Below, one piece after another: positions 1 through 13,400 of a DNA stretch of 64,000 nucleotides. The notes under the pieces are model-generated. The model made no database searches, had not been told where the DNA came from, and worked only from the letters and a program-made list of their open reading frames with translations. The position numbers were made by a program, and so were the translations under genes. Source of the stretch: Baylisascaris procyonis (Eukaryota; Nematoda; Chromadorea; Rhabditida; Ascarididae); NCBI GenBank assembly GCA_037389465.1, contig JAZARR010000172.1, positions 1,240,001 through 1,304,000 on the forward strand. The letters run 5' to 3'. Position 1 is the first letter of the stretch. The number at the start of each line of letters is the position of its first letter.

Positions 1-1244
1 AAATTAACCCTCTCTCTCTGTGGACAAAGTGCACTGTGATGACTACCTCGACAATAGAAGCAAGGTTTAGTGAATTTACAATTCCTGCTTTTGTGACCTT
101 CTCGCAGACATCTAAAACATAACTTGAGATCTGTGATGCGTTGTTCTCGGTCAGTAATCCTTCTATATCTCAAGCACTCATCCGCAAAATGGGCCTGCGC
201 ACATAACGCACAACCTTTCTCAGTATAATTTTTCGCGGCTGTGAAGGCCGTTGCTACGCTTGTTCCGTTTCGCGGAAATTCCGCGTGTGACGTTCTCCTT
301 TCACTGTCTTTTATGCTTGCTATCTCTTCCTTCCTCCTCATATAACAGTCTAGCGCACCCTTTACCATCTCCATATCCCATTCTTGTTCTACCTTATCCC
401 TCAACATCTCTTCCAGAATGGAGGGAGGGAGTTTTTGCAGAACCGATAGTACTGATGAGGGGTTGTCGAGTGGTTCTTTAAGAGCCCTCAACTGTTTGCA
501 AACCCTAGACAAGGCCTCCCCAAATCTCTTCATATCGCTTAACTTGTCCGAACAAGCCGGTAACATTTGCAGTGTTCGGTATAGGTGCCTCCTTACGATA
601 ACTGGATTACCAAACTTTTCTGCTAGGAGGTCTTTAGCTTCTTGGTAACTTTCATTGGTAATGGGTAGCCCCGCGATAGCTTCTTTCGCATTCCCATGTA
701 AACAACTCGCTAGATGTGTCATTTTTATCACTGGCGGAATTGGTTGCTCATCTACCACCGCTGCAAAGGAATCCCAAAATTCTCTCCATTCTAGGGGGTC
801 GCCATGGAATTGGGGGAGAGTTGCTCGGGGCAATTCTGTTTTCCATCCCTTTTCTTCTTGTTTAGCTTCTAGAAGCGGCAATGTTTTATCTGCTAAGTCT
901 AATTGTGCGAGCTTGCACTTCAGAGTAGCTACTGCCTCATCTGCCTTATCAACTACTTCCAGGAAGCTGTCTTCGGCCTCACACTCTTTCTCATACCGCT
1001 CACTCTCCTTTTGTTGCTTCTCTCCAGTTAGACCTATCAGGAGCTCTCTCCACGCGGTATGGCTCCTATTTATCTTTTCTACATCCGTTTCTATTCGCAT
1101 AAGGTCCTCTGTAACGCGCGACCTTATAACCATTCTTTCCTCTCCAGTCTTAGGCTGCTCACTGTAATCAGGCAATTCGTCCAAGTACTTCTGAAGCCTT
1201 CCCTTGGCCAGCGTAAGCTGCTTTCGCAGACCAGCGGAAGACAT
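1..1244 (-). CDS. Gag polyprotein of a BEL/Pao LTR retrotransposon (5' part, runs off window)
   Basis: An uninterrupted frame reads from ATG at 1244 to base 1 (about 414 codons) with no stop, so the end lies outside the window. The N-terminal part is coiled-coil-like and rich in Lys and Glu. The middle carries the features of the DUF1759 gag domain: a stretch near residue 160 reading LPQFHGDPLEWREFWDSF, then a helical capsid-like region. Near the edge there are three zinc knuckles, with cysteine patterns CALCAQAHFADEC, CFRCLREGHKSRNC and CFYCRGSHHSALC. In this family gag and pol are usually one long frame, with protease, reverse transcriptase, RNase H and integrase downstream; here those would lie left of base 1. 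The primer-binding site and LTR directly upstream support the start. No stop or frameshift is visible, so the copy may be young. Family assignment is confident; activity is only inferred. Confidence 0.9.
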   Translation of the reverse strand, partial: MSSAGLRKQLTLAKGRLQKYLDELPDYSEQPKTGEERMVIRSRVTEDLMRIETDVEKINRSHTAWRELLIGLTGEKQQKESERYEKECEAEDSFLEVVDKADEAVATLKCKLAQLDLADKTLPLLEAKQEEKGWKTELPRATLPQFHGDPLEWREFWDSFAAVVDEQPIPPVIKMTHLASCLHGNAKEAIAGLPITNESYQEAKDLLAEKFGNPVIVRRHLYRTLQMLPACSDKLSDMKRFGEALSRVCKQLRALKEPLDNPSSVLSVLQKLPPSILEEMLRDKVEQEWDMEMVKGALDCYMRRKEEIASIKDSERRTSHAEFPRNGTSVATAFTAAKNYTEKGCALCAQAHFADECLRYRRITDREQRITDLKLCFRCLREGHKSRNCKFTKPCFYCRGSHHSALCPQRERVN

Positions 1245-1313
1245 ATTTTCATTTATCTCTCCTACAGCAATTAAAGCCAAATTAGAGTGATTGTTAAAGG
1301 CCGACTCAGTAAT

Positions 1314-1332
1314 GTCCCGGCTCGTGGCACCA
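1314..1332 (-). other. Primer-binding site of the BEL/Pao element
   Basis: Read on the minus strand, this begins TGGTGCCACGAGCCGGGAC. TGG is the complement of a tRNA 3' CCA end, and the site directly abuts the end of the LTR at 1333 and lies 70 bases before the gag ATG. That is the expected position of the minus-strand priming site in LTR retrotransposons. I did not identify which tRNA primes it. Confidence 0.65.
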
Positions 1333-2522
1333 TGTATTGACCACCCTTTTTGTTGGTGGGTGTGTGTAGTGTGTATGTGTGAAGGTGGTCAATAATTAGA
1401 TTATGTATGTTAGTTTGACCCCAAAGATTCGTGAACAAACAATAGAAAACGAATAAAACAAAGGAAAATTACTGTTTAACAATTGGCCTACGTTACTGTC
1501 GCTGTCCGATGTCGATTGAACTGCTGATCGCTTCTCGGTGCCAGGTTTAGTCAGTTCCGAGATGACGCGTGGCGTTCCTGATCCACCGTCGACTTGTCTC
1601 TTTGCCACTGACGTCGATCCAACCACAATCTCCGCTGGAGTCGACGATTCTGTCCACTGAGCTCCCTTCTGTGACCCGTCTACTTGTCGCGACACTCCGA
1701 TTTTAATGACGCCTTCCGCTCGCCAATGACCACCTTTTGGGATTCTGTCAGTTACCCAAGAATACTTCACGCTGAGGTGGCTGCTCTTAGAATACCAATA
1801 TCAGATGCTGTTGGTGCAACCGCCTTGTGCACCTTTCCACTGCTGTGTGAGCCACGCCTCAAACTTGGGTAATTAAACCTTTATTCGCATTTAAACAATC
1901 AAAACGCGACGCAGAAACATTTACATATCAACAGTAAAGGATAATATGATAGTAGGTTAACATGTGATTAAGTAAACTCATATATGGTTATAAGACAAGT
2001 ACGTAATGTTATAACTTCTTATAACCCGACGGAAAGAATACACATACTTATTCATAAGCCAAAACGTTAAGCGCACAACACCGATTCACTTTACACATTG
2101 TACAGTTACCGAACCTTTGGGGTTTGTTTATATAGCCTTCCTGCTGACACTTTCTTGAAGCTTATGGTCCGCCCCTTCTTTGTGCCGTTAGTTGAGTTGA
2201 CAATTAACATTGTTCATGGGATGACTTGATGCGCATGTCCTCATGCACTTTTTGAGAAACAAAGCTCTCCCATGCCTTGTGAGCTTCCCACGCGCGTTGC
2301 CCTCTCTTTGAGCTCAACACTTCTGAGTGGCCGACTAACAATCTCACTTTCATAATCCATTTGCACTACTTCGTTTCTTATAACTTTCTCACGTCCGCAA
2401 AACTAACTTTTGAAGCTTTAATCATCTTTCACTTTATTTATTTCTACGCACTCATTCACTCGCGCGAAGCCGCGACACTGTGTGACCTCTAGCTGAACTA
2501 TTCCCTATATGGCCGATTCCAC
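1333..2522 (-). mobile_element. 5' LTR of the BEL/Pao element (outer end uncertain)
   Basis: The inner boundary is clear: in element orientation the LTR ends ..CAATACA immediately before the primer-binding site. Further upstream in the same orientation there is a TATATAAA box (2127-2134) and an AATAAA signal (1880-1885), in the promoter-then-polyadenylation order expected of an LTR. A 124-codon minus frame at 1396-1770 lies inside it and is probably not a gene. The outer end is a guess: a TGTGGAATC sequence at about 2522 would give TG...CA ends, but the 3' LTR and target-site duplication lie outside the window and cannot be compared. Confidence 0.5.
1335..1394. repeat. 11-bp perfect inverted repeat at the inner end of the LTR
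   Basis: TATTGACCACC at 1335-1345 is the exact reverse complement of GGTGGTCAATA at 1384-1394. The arms are separated by a 38-base spacer rich in GT. The structure covers the last 60 bases of the LTR, next to the primer-binding site. Confidence 0.8.
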
Positions 2523-2775
2523 AATTTCATGTCAGTTGCACGTCATGTGAGAGATTAATGTTATTGAAAAGTTTGCATTTTTATATCGGATTATGACTGA
2601 TTCCAAAAGATATTTCATTGCTCGTGCGGCTGGTCACCTCTTTCAAATCTCACTTCCTCACGAAATGTTCTTAGATGTATTGCAACGTTTTCATTTTCCA
2701 ATGACTAACGCTGCGTCGATCGCTAAAAGCGTGCAATCTCTCTGTCCCTCGTCGGTCCCATCCTAGATACATTCG

Positions 2776-3620
2776 CCACGTAGTTAAAGTCACAGCAGTT
2801 AAATGTTTCCCATGAAAGATGTAATGTGGTACACATCAACCTCCATCGTGAATATTTTCCTACGAAAGGATGTAATGCTCTTTCTTCCACAGATAGCATT
2901 CGTGATCTTGGTGTTATAATCGATTCTGAACTTCAGTGAAGATTATAGTCTCCCACTGTTGCTCAAGGGTCGTTTAAAATCGCAATCCGCATTCTGCATT
3001 CTTTGCAGCAAAGATGTGATGAGGCCTTCCTTACTGATGCCCGTCCATTTGACATGCTGTATACCTGTACGGTTTCCCTATTTCGCTTCCGATACCAAGT
3101 TTTCATAAAATATCTGCATTGCTTTTCGCAAAAGTTCCCATGATTCTTACTAGTCAAATTACACTCTTACGTTAAAAATCTTTCACGCGGAGTCCCTGGA
3201 ATATCGCAATACGCAAGCGCAAACTTCAATACTTGACGGTCCTGCTCCTAGCGCTATGTAAAGCACGATCTCTAAAATATTTACCTGCCTCTGTTACTCA
3301 GCAATTACGGTGAGGATCAATACTGTCGAAGGACTCATGGTGATCTAGTACGAACGTTCCGCGATTTTGAAGAGGAACAGCCCTTCACCTCTGTAGAGAG
3401 GGACGTTGTTTGCAGAGAGAAGACCAACACTCCAAATTCTATGACTGAAGTTTAAAAAACCGACCATTCCGTAATGTTCGACCGTGAGAAGTTGGCGATC
3501 GAACCTACGAACAGTACACGTTTGCAGATCCGGCGACACAAATCCCGTAATGAGCTATTGAAACTGGCACTTCAATTTTTTGGGAAGTGTTTAATCCCAA
3601 CGGTCTAATAGATAGAAACG
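2776..3620 (+). mobile_element. Decayed non-LTR (CR1/Jockey-like) reverse transcriptase remnant
   Basis: On the plus strand, about 2776-2937 reads as the end of a LINE reverse-transcriptase domain in broken frames. SQQLNVSHERCNVVHIN is followed by a spacer and by DSIRDLGVIIDSELQ, which corresponds to the family's SVRDLGV-type motif, and then a stop. Downstream at about 2960-3140 a second frame reads SFKIAIRILHSLQQRC and similar, matching the position of the thumb-region segment. Further decayed pieces, such as HGDLVRTFRDFEEEQPF, extend to about 3600. Multiple stops and frame changes show that it is a dead fossil. The clade is inferred from motif style only. Confidence 0.55.
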
Positions 3621-4434
3621 TACAACTCTTCAACCACTAAGCTGCAATAGACGATACCTCAGAGTTACATCACCTAACGAGTTAAAGGTATGACTATCGA
3701 ACCCTTATGATCTCAATGAGGTGCATAAGTTTACATTCACTTGTCATTTCATGACCGTTTGACAACATGAAAATGAAAACAATTTATAGACAACTTCCAG
3801 ATGATATATATAAGAAATGTTGTGAGAAAACCAAAATCAGATAAAATATGCCAATGCAATGCAACAATAAACGGCATCGACAACCGAGAAGAAAAATTCG
3901 GCAGATATGAGCAAGGATATTGACGGTGAAGATGACCGAACTCCATATTCATCCTCTTGCCCTCGAGGAATATATGCAGCAATGGATCCAGTTTGAACTG
4001 GCCCTCATTTCTCGATGCAAATGAGGTCGGTTTTATCCCTTGACCGTAGAGAAATGGATTAAACCTAGTCGCCGTTGAGTTAAAACTGGTCCCTCAAATC
4101 AGGGCGGGTTTTACTTATCTTTATATGTGACCACGGGCTGAAGTGACGTTGGCTCCGATCACGACCGCACTAAACCTCCATTCACAGCAAAGTAGAAGCT
4201 ATATCATAAACTGCATCGGATACGCCGCAAAAATTGCATCAGAAGTTACATTATATATTCGGAAGCATACAAGAATGAGAGAAAATAGGACACCAGCCTC
4301 GCGCCAGAATCGAGTTGACCACAATTTTTTACGAAAACGGCTACTCACCACAAGCAGCAAGTTCCTACGGACCGGCCAAAAACAAAGTTCCTCAATTATA
4401 CAAACTCTCTGAGATTCAAATTTGAAGGCGACAT
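3621..4434. other. Intergenic, no gene seen
   Basis: This is AT-rich sequence between the retroelement debris and the 3' end of ZW10. Short open frames exist on both strands (for example 3749-3982 minus and 4143-4412 plus) but have no splice context or recognisable motif. Confidence 0.5.
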
Positions 4435-4440
4435 TTTATT
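4435..4440 (-). terminator. Polyadenylation signal of ZW10
   Basis: AATAAA on the minus strand, 58 bases downstream of the ZW10 stop codon at 4498-4500. Confidence 0.6.
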
Positions 4441-4497
4441 CAATAAAAAATAAATGACATTATTAATGACAGTTGCTGACAAATGTTAAAGAGTAGG

Positions 4498-7400
4498 TCA
4501 TTTAACGCTGGCGAGTACATGAGCTCTTTTGGTGGTATTCTGGAAAAGCGCTTTGATCAAGCCACGCACTTCATTAGCACTCAACCACTGCGCCATCGGA
4601 CCCTTTCCACTGCACCATCGATCAAACACATCCTGAACATCAACTGCGCTACGATTAATTGCGACTTATTGATCAACAACGAGATTGCTAACCGGTCAAG
4701 TGACATAAAAGAAGAAGTCGGAGATACCTACTCTTCTACTATTATTCACTCTTGCAATCTCCTGCTAGCTTATTATTTATTTCTATGGTACAACTACTTT
4801 AGCCACTACTACTTCAACTTTTGGTGTTAGTCGCTAACGGTCTTGTTCAACCCTAATTGAACTACATCGTGTGAGCAAAACAATTCTATCAGTGCAACCT
4901 TCATAAATGAAATCTGTGAAGCATTTCAGATACCACTGGAAGCGTTTAGAAAATTCACATTGTTTACTTTTTTGATATTAACCTATCTATAACATTTGAA
5001 AACTTCTTCTCTCCCACCCCCGTGATGTATACTTTTAATAAATTATCTGAAAATCAAACCTCTAAACTGCCTTCAAGGCAGAAGATGATTTCTTTTGCGC
5101 GATAATATGCAGTCTCGGAGAAACGATGAATAGAGCTATGTTTATCGTTACGAAACTGAAATATTTATAAATCGTAAAGAGAAACCATTCCTCTGCAATG
5201 AATCAATTCATTTTTTAACCTTATATTTACTCTCCACCACCATTGTGCTAATATCTGCCGTTCCTACATTGTTGATTTGAAAATCAAAACGCTCCCAAAG
5301 TGGAGCTGTTTACAAAATTCCCTTAAAGATCCCCATAATAAATTGGTCAATATTACGGTAATAAGTACCATCGTCTATTTCTACAAACAAATTTTTCATA
5401 ACAGATATATACGAACTCCCCAAATGTTAATTCGTATTTCTAATCAGTCTAGGCCTAAAACCATCATAGTCATTACTCTGCTCAATGAGATAAAATCCTT
5501 TATAAGAGAAGTTATATCCGTTAGCAATAAATAATTTCTATCATCTCTGTTTCTTCAAGTACAATAGTGTAACATACAATGAACAATTTCTCGAGTCGCT
5601 CTAGAATATTTTCGATCTTCATCGCCATAATTTGTGCATCTGCTGCACGAATATCGACCGTTTTGAGAACGAACTGATTGATCGTCGATAATAGAAACGA
5701 TGATAAATCCCCCATCGAATTACCATATACCGTATCTGTTAGCACCTAAATCCCCGAAAATATCGTTACAATATAATAGTTTAAATGGAAAAAACAGTTC
5801 CACTGTATATGTAAAACAATATTTTATCCCACCAAAGAAAGGAACGGAAAATATTACGAACAGGATCAAAAACAATACTACAGAGCACACCACATGGTTC
5901 CTGTTTATCGATACTTTTTTTTTTTGTTTCATTCTTTCAAGCAGTGCTATGAGCCATTTCAACATACAGCACTGCTTGTAAGAAAGGACACACATTCGTA
6001 AAACACCTTCAAGTTCGGAATGCTCTCAGACACATACTACAACATCCCTTGCATCACATTCATAAGGCATACTACCTAGGCGGTATATTACGTTTCAAAG
6101 GAAAATGACTGCATCACTAGATGTTGTGTACGAGTCGTATATCTTCTCATCCACTGGAAAAACATCGATATGGGCCTATCAAATCTGAGTGATAATCATA
6201 AAGAATGATCACATTAGCAATATATAAATACCTCTTTCCAAACGGTGGCAATCTGCTGCAAATGCATCATGCAGCCTTCTAGTGTCTTCTCGCATGTCGT
6301 AAGACGTTCACTTTCATGCAATCCAACAAATACTGCAAGATTGCAGACGTCAGACAAATGAAATTTTCATTTATATGCATATTTACCAATTATCGATTTT
6401 CTAAAATATGAATTAAACTTTGAAAGAAACTCTCTTAAGAGCGCATATTTAAAAAAAAATTCTTGACAAGATACAAAACGATGAGAAGAAAGGTACCTAA
6501 CTTAGTGAATAATTATTTGACCACTGCAGAAATAGATGGACAATATTTTCTAGTGCTACCTAAGGCATATTCAAGGTTTAACGAGGGACACTGTCCTCCA
6601 CTCGCTTCCCCTTCCCCCCACCTCACCTCTCCGATAAACGGATAATCCTGCAAAGACGCTCTTACATTCCATTCGTTAGCTTGCTTCTTGCACGATAACT
6701 TTAAATCTATTTCCCGCCTGCTAACTGTATGACCTTGAAGTATGATGTATTCTTTAAAGGTTCGCTTTGTAATACCTCATATTTGAATTGGAAAACTCCA
6801 AAATTACGACGCTGACTCTCTGCCTTTCCACGCTTAAAATTTGACTGCCAATGAGACAAAAACACACAACCGAATAAATACAAATGGCAAATGAGCTTGC
6901 TGTAGTCAATCTACTTGAAGTTAAGAGGACGCACAACAAATCTCCCAAATAAAAGTAGCAGTCGGCAGTCCATAGCTCGACTTCAGGCTCTGGTCACAAC
7001 CGGGCCAGAAGTATGAAAATAAAGATGAGGAAAGACGAGTAGAATTTTTTCGTGCGATGGCATCCCTCTTCTGCTCTTGCTCTTTATTAAGGTTGCAACC
7101 AAGCCACATATTGAGAGAAAATTAGCTCAGCTACGATGCAAAAAGATCAGGTGCGTTATGCGGTACTTCTATAATACAAGTTAGATTCTGCTCTTGGACA
7201 GTTGCGCCGCAATTAGCGCACCCCATTTACAATTGTTAAAGAGAACTTTGCTCATCGACGAGGATGGTCGATATCTGACGTCGGCACTGCATCAACTGTC
7301 CTTCCATAAGTTGGGCGGCAACTTTGCGTAGACGCGGAATTGATTCTGTCAGCGAAATCCCACATGAAGCACCCTAAAAACAGTCTTCGCATAAACAACG

Positions 7401-10400
7401 ATTTCTCTAAAAAGACCAAAGATCAATCGAGCAATCTGTTGTTGGATGCTGCTGCATCCTCTCAACATCCGGACTGACTAATAAAGGTTGCTCAAAGAGA
7501 TTTAATCTCAACTAACAACGTCCTAAACTTTTGAGAACCCGTTCCCACCCTCAGACTTGATGATAAAACATCGGAAATAAAGACCAAAAATTCAATCAAG
7601 TTATTATATATTTTTTGAGAGGCATAAAACGATTCTTAAAAATCATCAAAGAAGGGAAGTATCTAGCGTGGCTCCCGTCTAATGCTTTAATAAGATAAAA
7701 TTACTACAACGACTGTTCCATTCAAAGCGAGAACGGAAGACAAAGGGTACATTAATAAAGGCTTACACTTTAACACACCTTTATGATGAATAAATTATTG
7801 ATAAAAAACAGATAGAGACCTTCATTGCTTTCATCACTTGCGCATGGAGTTCCACGGAAGCAGTCATCAAGCAGTGACACAGATAATGACAGTTGTTATA
7901 AAAAACTGCTGAAAACAAAACGGAACTTAAACAACTCGTTCTGTTATCAGTGCTGTTAAGAATCTCAAGCTGCTTTATGTGCAAAATCGCAGTTGCAAGG
8001 CGGATTTTAGAGATCGTATGTCACTGTCACTATAAGCACGTACATCTGTCTGTCTATTATGTGACCCCAATTCAGAAACTAGTGAGGCGAGATCGTAAAA
8101 TTTGGGGGTGTAATGCATATTTCTGGATATCCTTCCATATTTCAAGCTAATCCACTACAAAGCATTTAAAGGTGGCAACAAATTTCAATGCACTATGAAA
8201 CCAAATGGAACTCCACTGTTCACGCTTAACTAAAACAATCGGAAAAATGAAAAATACTCAATTTGGTCGACAATGTGAGGCGTCCTTCTTCCCACGTTGA
8301 ATTCTTATGCAAATTGCAGTACCGACGAAGTTCATAAGGATGAATTTTGACAGCTGGCCAAAAGTGGGTCAAATAGGTTCAAAAGCAACGTCTACAAAAA
8401 GTCGAAAATTTTGGTCCTGGTTAGTCAATGCCTCGAGAAAAGAAATGTTCGAAAAGTTTGAAGAAATCGACAAAACCTTGTGACCGAAAGAATTGAAAAA
8501 ACTTCCAGTAGCGCAAACCTTAGTCCCACATCAACTCAACCACTCACTCTTCATCTAGAGGTGAGACATATGTAGAATAAATTTAGTTATTAGAGCTTAA
8601 ATTCTGCAACCACGAAGTCTTGAAGTAAAACTAAATGTACAAAATTGGTGACGATTTGACAACTTTGAAAGATGAGTGCAGCAGCGAATAGAAACATGAT
8701 AAAAGGTTTATCTTACCTGTCATAAGAGGTATAGATGACAATTGCGCCTCGTGCTGCCTTGGTGCGGTTAGAACAAACAACTGCACCATATTCAATGCTG
8801 TTTGGAAAAGGCGTCCTGCTGCGACTTCCGATTCTGAATCTGCCGCCTCTTTGAGGCATTCTTCAACAAGCTCGAATAACCTCACACACGATTCACTATA
8901 AATAAATAGATTCATTGGACGCGACATATAAAGACCAAATTGATTAAAATGATATGTCACCATCGATCACCTAGTCTATCAATACATCCCTCCACCCCCA
9001 ATTGTATCTTTTTTTCAAACCCCCACGTTTAGGCCGTACCTTTTGTTAAGCCTTTGCAGGTCAAACTAATATATGTTGGTTTATGCAACTGCGATAATTC
9101 ATGATTTATATCATCGTTACCTTTGTAGATTGCGGACACTTAGTTGAAATTTTGACGTTGCTGTATTATGAGACCGTGAAGGTTAAACAATAGAAACTAC
9201 GGAGAAAAACGATTACTTAGAGCAGTTTTGTTCAACTAAAAAAATATATTCGCTATACACACCTGCCTCGTTCTATGAAGTGCCTGCAACATCGATGGGA
9301 GCCATTACTCATCAGTAACCGTTACCCTCAACAAGATCAAAAAACTGGAAACTATGGAAATTTAGAACTATAAAGTTATTTACTCAATCAACCAATGAAT
9401 AGGTACCTGACTTTACAACGCATAAATTGCATCAAAGATGGACAATGCTCCGATACGACTCCTTTGCCAACAAAAGAATTCGCTTTTTTGAATGCTTCTG
9501 TTGCCTCCCACTTCTCGCGCTCACCACTTCCCACCTTTAATTTCACAAATGTTGCATTTTCACGATTTCATACTATTTTAATAGCTTTATTCAATCGGCA
9601 AATATTAATTCCTAAATTCACTACTATTTACACTAAATAATCGTAACAACTTCACTTAAACAATTGATTCATTGAATTGATATTCATATCGAATCATCTA
9701 TGAAAATTTGAGAGAAAAAAGTTTTCAGCCTTCATCTATAATTAAAGAAACCATACGACAATTACAGTGAGAAATGTGACTCTGAAGAGGAGCAACCGAA
9801 TGATTAACTAACACCTAGACACATGGCAAGATCCACCTCAAAGCTCAGCCATCATAACCCTCCCACAAGAAAACAGCTGAAAGTTAGATGTGATTTTATT
9901 ATATGAGACTAAAACGGCTGAAGGGAAAAAAGGTAGCAAGGATCAATAATAATTCACATCGAATCAAAGTGATCTATTTGAAGCTTTGGATTAAAGTGGT
10001 GTAGGTCATTAAGCCTTTGCCCACCCATCCTCCCCATGGATAAAATTATAGATGAAAAAGTAGACACAGCTTACCGTTACTAAGGGCATTAGAGGTGAAT
10101 CAATAAATGAGCGTGCTTTGATGACGAATGCCGTGCATCGTCTATTGATGAACACTGTGTTGTAGTTATCAGTGAACTTTTTGAATGTTATCGTCTCACT
10201 TGTGAAGAAACCCAACGACTGCAATTAGCATATTCCTTTAAAGGAAATAAATAGGAGCAATCATCTAGCTGGACTGTCCTTCTGCCCTAAATCGTAACAT
10301 AGCGCCGTTATTACTTACTTTACGACATAGAGGTTTTGGATCTAATAATAACAGTTAAAAGTATAAGAATTTGCACACGATAGTCCTTTAAATTAAATAA

Positions 10401-13400
10401 ATAATAATTGCCTATTGTCGAGCATACTGGAAATATTCCTTAATTCAAAAGAATCTTAATAAAACAGCAAACCATGGTGAGATGGAACGCTTAAAGGTGG
10501 GATTTTCAACAAAATTTGAAAGTGCATAAAAGAATATAGATATAGCAAGTATGCGTAAGCCAAGTAGTGGCAAAAGATACTATAAGAGAATCAAAAGAAG
10601 TTGTAAACTAAAAATTACAGCTTTCAGATACTTTAAAAGAATCACAGAAAATCATATGGTATAAGTTAGTGCTTCCCCTCAAAAATGCTCTCAATTCCAC
10701 TCTCTCATAAATAAATAACACCAATAACCAACACTGAGGCATTCGTGGAAATTATCGGCTGTAGTGAGCAATTCTTCGAAGTGTGGCTTCTCCTCTGCGC
10801 TATAAGGCACTGCGGGTGTGAGGCATTCTTTAACGATCATATCAACCAATTGTTCTCCAATCTTCTTCCCAATCATCTGAGTAAGCCGCATATCATTCGT
10901 ATCACTCACTATCACTCCACCCAAATCTTGCTCCAAATATTCAAAAAACTTCTTCAGCGTTCTGAAAATAAAGCACATAAGACAAGCACATATATAAATC
11001 GGGCATATACTTATGGAATGTTGAATAGTTTTCTCTGAAAAGTGGAATTATAAGCCCGGTGGTCTGTAATGGAATTAATCCATCGAAGTGGAACAACTTA
11101 ACTTCATTATTTAGAAGTCAAAAGGAGGTTTTGATGGGATATAAATAATTTAATAAACACAAATTTCGTTCACCTAAATAGTACCATTCGTAAAGTAAAA
11201 TTGTGAAAAATTATAAAAAGCGAAGAAAGAAAGCAAAAAAAAAAAAGAAACAAGAGGGTGAAACATTCACCCGTTCATATACCACGAATTCCGATCAATA
11301 ATTCGATCGCCGAGTTGCTTAAAATGTTTTTTATTTTCTCCCCAAACCTCAAAAAATATATGAAGGATTTCAGCCGCTAAAAATAATCCACTTACTTTCT
11401 ATAATAGAAAAGAAATAAGGACGATTACTACTTACTGGAATATAGCATCGAGATCAGGCTTCCTAACTCCCTCACCAGTTGACAAATCAGTACGAATACG
11501 ATATTCCCTTTTGCCAACAACAGCACCCACACATTCGCCCAATGAGAACACATCGTTCGGCGTTTTCGATTGTATTATAAATGAACACATATCTCGTAGT
11601 ATCCACGTGCTTAACTTCGCCAACAATCCATCTAACATTCCAAGTATTTGCATTGCAGACAAACACTATAATTAAATAATATGAATGTTATGGTTTTATT
11701 CAAATCCTTTTCTCAATCCAGTTTCGAAAAAAATCGAAACAGCGAAAGCAATTCATTCACAAGAATCTGTGCTGCGATTTCTAGATGACCTATACAACAT
11801 TACAGTATCCCATATTTTTAAATTGTGGCCATCGAAATATCTTTTCGCTCTGAAATGAGCTTCAAAAAGGTGGATTTTTGATCTTCGATGTGAGACTTCA
11901 ACAATCGGTATATACCGAAAAACGATGAATTCAGTTTTAGTCCTGCCAGAAATACGGTAAAGTAAGACGTTACCAACAGAGGATAAACGAATAATCAGCT
12001 CTCACTAAGTCGCATCGAATCTTGAAGCTATCAAACAATGGAAATAGCAACCACATTTTTGTGCAGAAAGTTTGAAAGAATTGTTTTTTTTTTAGATTTT
12101 TTAAAGTTTTCGAAGATTAACTTTTCAAGCACACTGATCTCTTAATCTAAAGAACAAAACTAGATTTACTTATTCATCAAATACTCTATATAAAATATTT
12201 TCTCGTTAGTAGATTTTATCTAAGTTATATAAGTATTAGCAAATATCTATTACCTTTGATACTTTATTTGGATGTTCGCATGTGATCCTCAGAATGCGCA
12301 AATTAGAAGCCGTATCGTTAACCATCTCATATAACTGCTGCGAGAAATTCGACAGGGATACCGCAAGCGTTCCTTTCATTGTTTCCAGTTGCTCTTGAAG
12401 AGCAGGATATATGCGACCCATAATTAAGCCTTCTATATCACCTCCATTCTATAAATATTACCTACAGGTGAACAGGTTATACTCAGAAAAAAAGGGGAAG
12501 AAAGAATTCCCCTTCTTCCTCTCTCGCTCCCAATCAAAAAACTCAAAATCAGCTGCCAGAATTTTTTTGACTAATCCAACAATACTCAAATTTTCAAAGT
12601 CAAATAAAAACCTTGTTCATTTGTTCGATTCGATTTTCGATAGTCGCAATAAGGCGTGCATTCATAAGTAATCCATCTTCCTCGCCCTCAATAGGAGTAT
12701 GTAAAAGGCGTACAAAGCCTTCTTCCACTTCCTCCAATGTACCAATCTTTTCTTTGCACTGACGCAAATGTGCCAAACGTGACAACGCACTTTTATCCTA
12801 GAAAACATCAATCCAGATTTGTAGCACTGCAAAAGATCATCCGATCGGTTTCTACGTTACAACTTGAATCCTTTTGGTTGTCTCTAATCAATCGGTCTAA
12901 GCGTGAGTATTTAAATTCGGTCTTAACTGTTTGGGGATCAGCAACGTAGTCTGTCGAAACAAGGATTCATATATCCGCTTTTGCGATGCAGTGAGGTTAC
13001 GGCTTAAGCTCTTTTGGAACCCCTGTCGATCAATGCTTTATGAGACATCGCATATTTTTGACCATCAAAAGAAAACTCACAAAATGAAACTTTCTTCTTA
13101 GTGTTTTGAAAGATTTATACAATGGATCAAGAAGAGAAAGGGAACGGTAGAGCATCATACAATGATATTTCTAAATCAACAACTATTGTCAGCTTTTGCA
13201 ATGATTTTGCAAATCAGTAAATTAGCAATACTGCACTATAGTAGGGAAAATCGCAAAATGCAACGACGAATGTTTCGTTTAATGTACATTTGTTGACTTT
13301 AAATTATTTTATACACAATCGACTAGTAAAATTTCTTCAGAAACATATCTAGCAGAAGAGAAAATGATAGAAATAATTATAACCTTATAGGTTTCGAGAT

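Noticed and set aside
1396..1770. 124-codon minus frame next to gag
   Set aside because: It lies entirely inside the LTR, between the proposed promoter/poly(A) signals and the primer-binding site, and has no domain; most likely a chance frame in U5/R.
4483..4830. 115-codon plus frame
   Set aside because: Antisense to the last ZW10 exon (4632-4498), whose conserved C-terminus explains the open frame.
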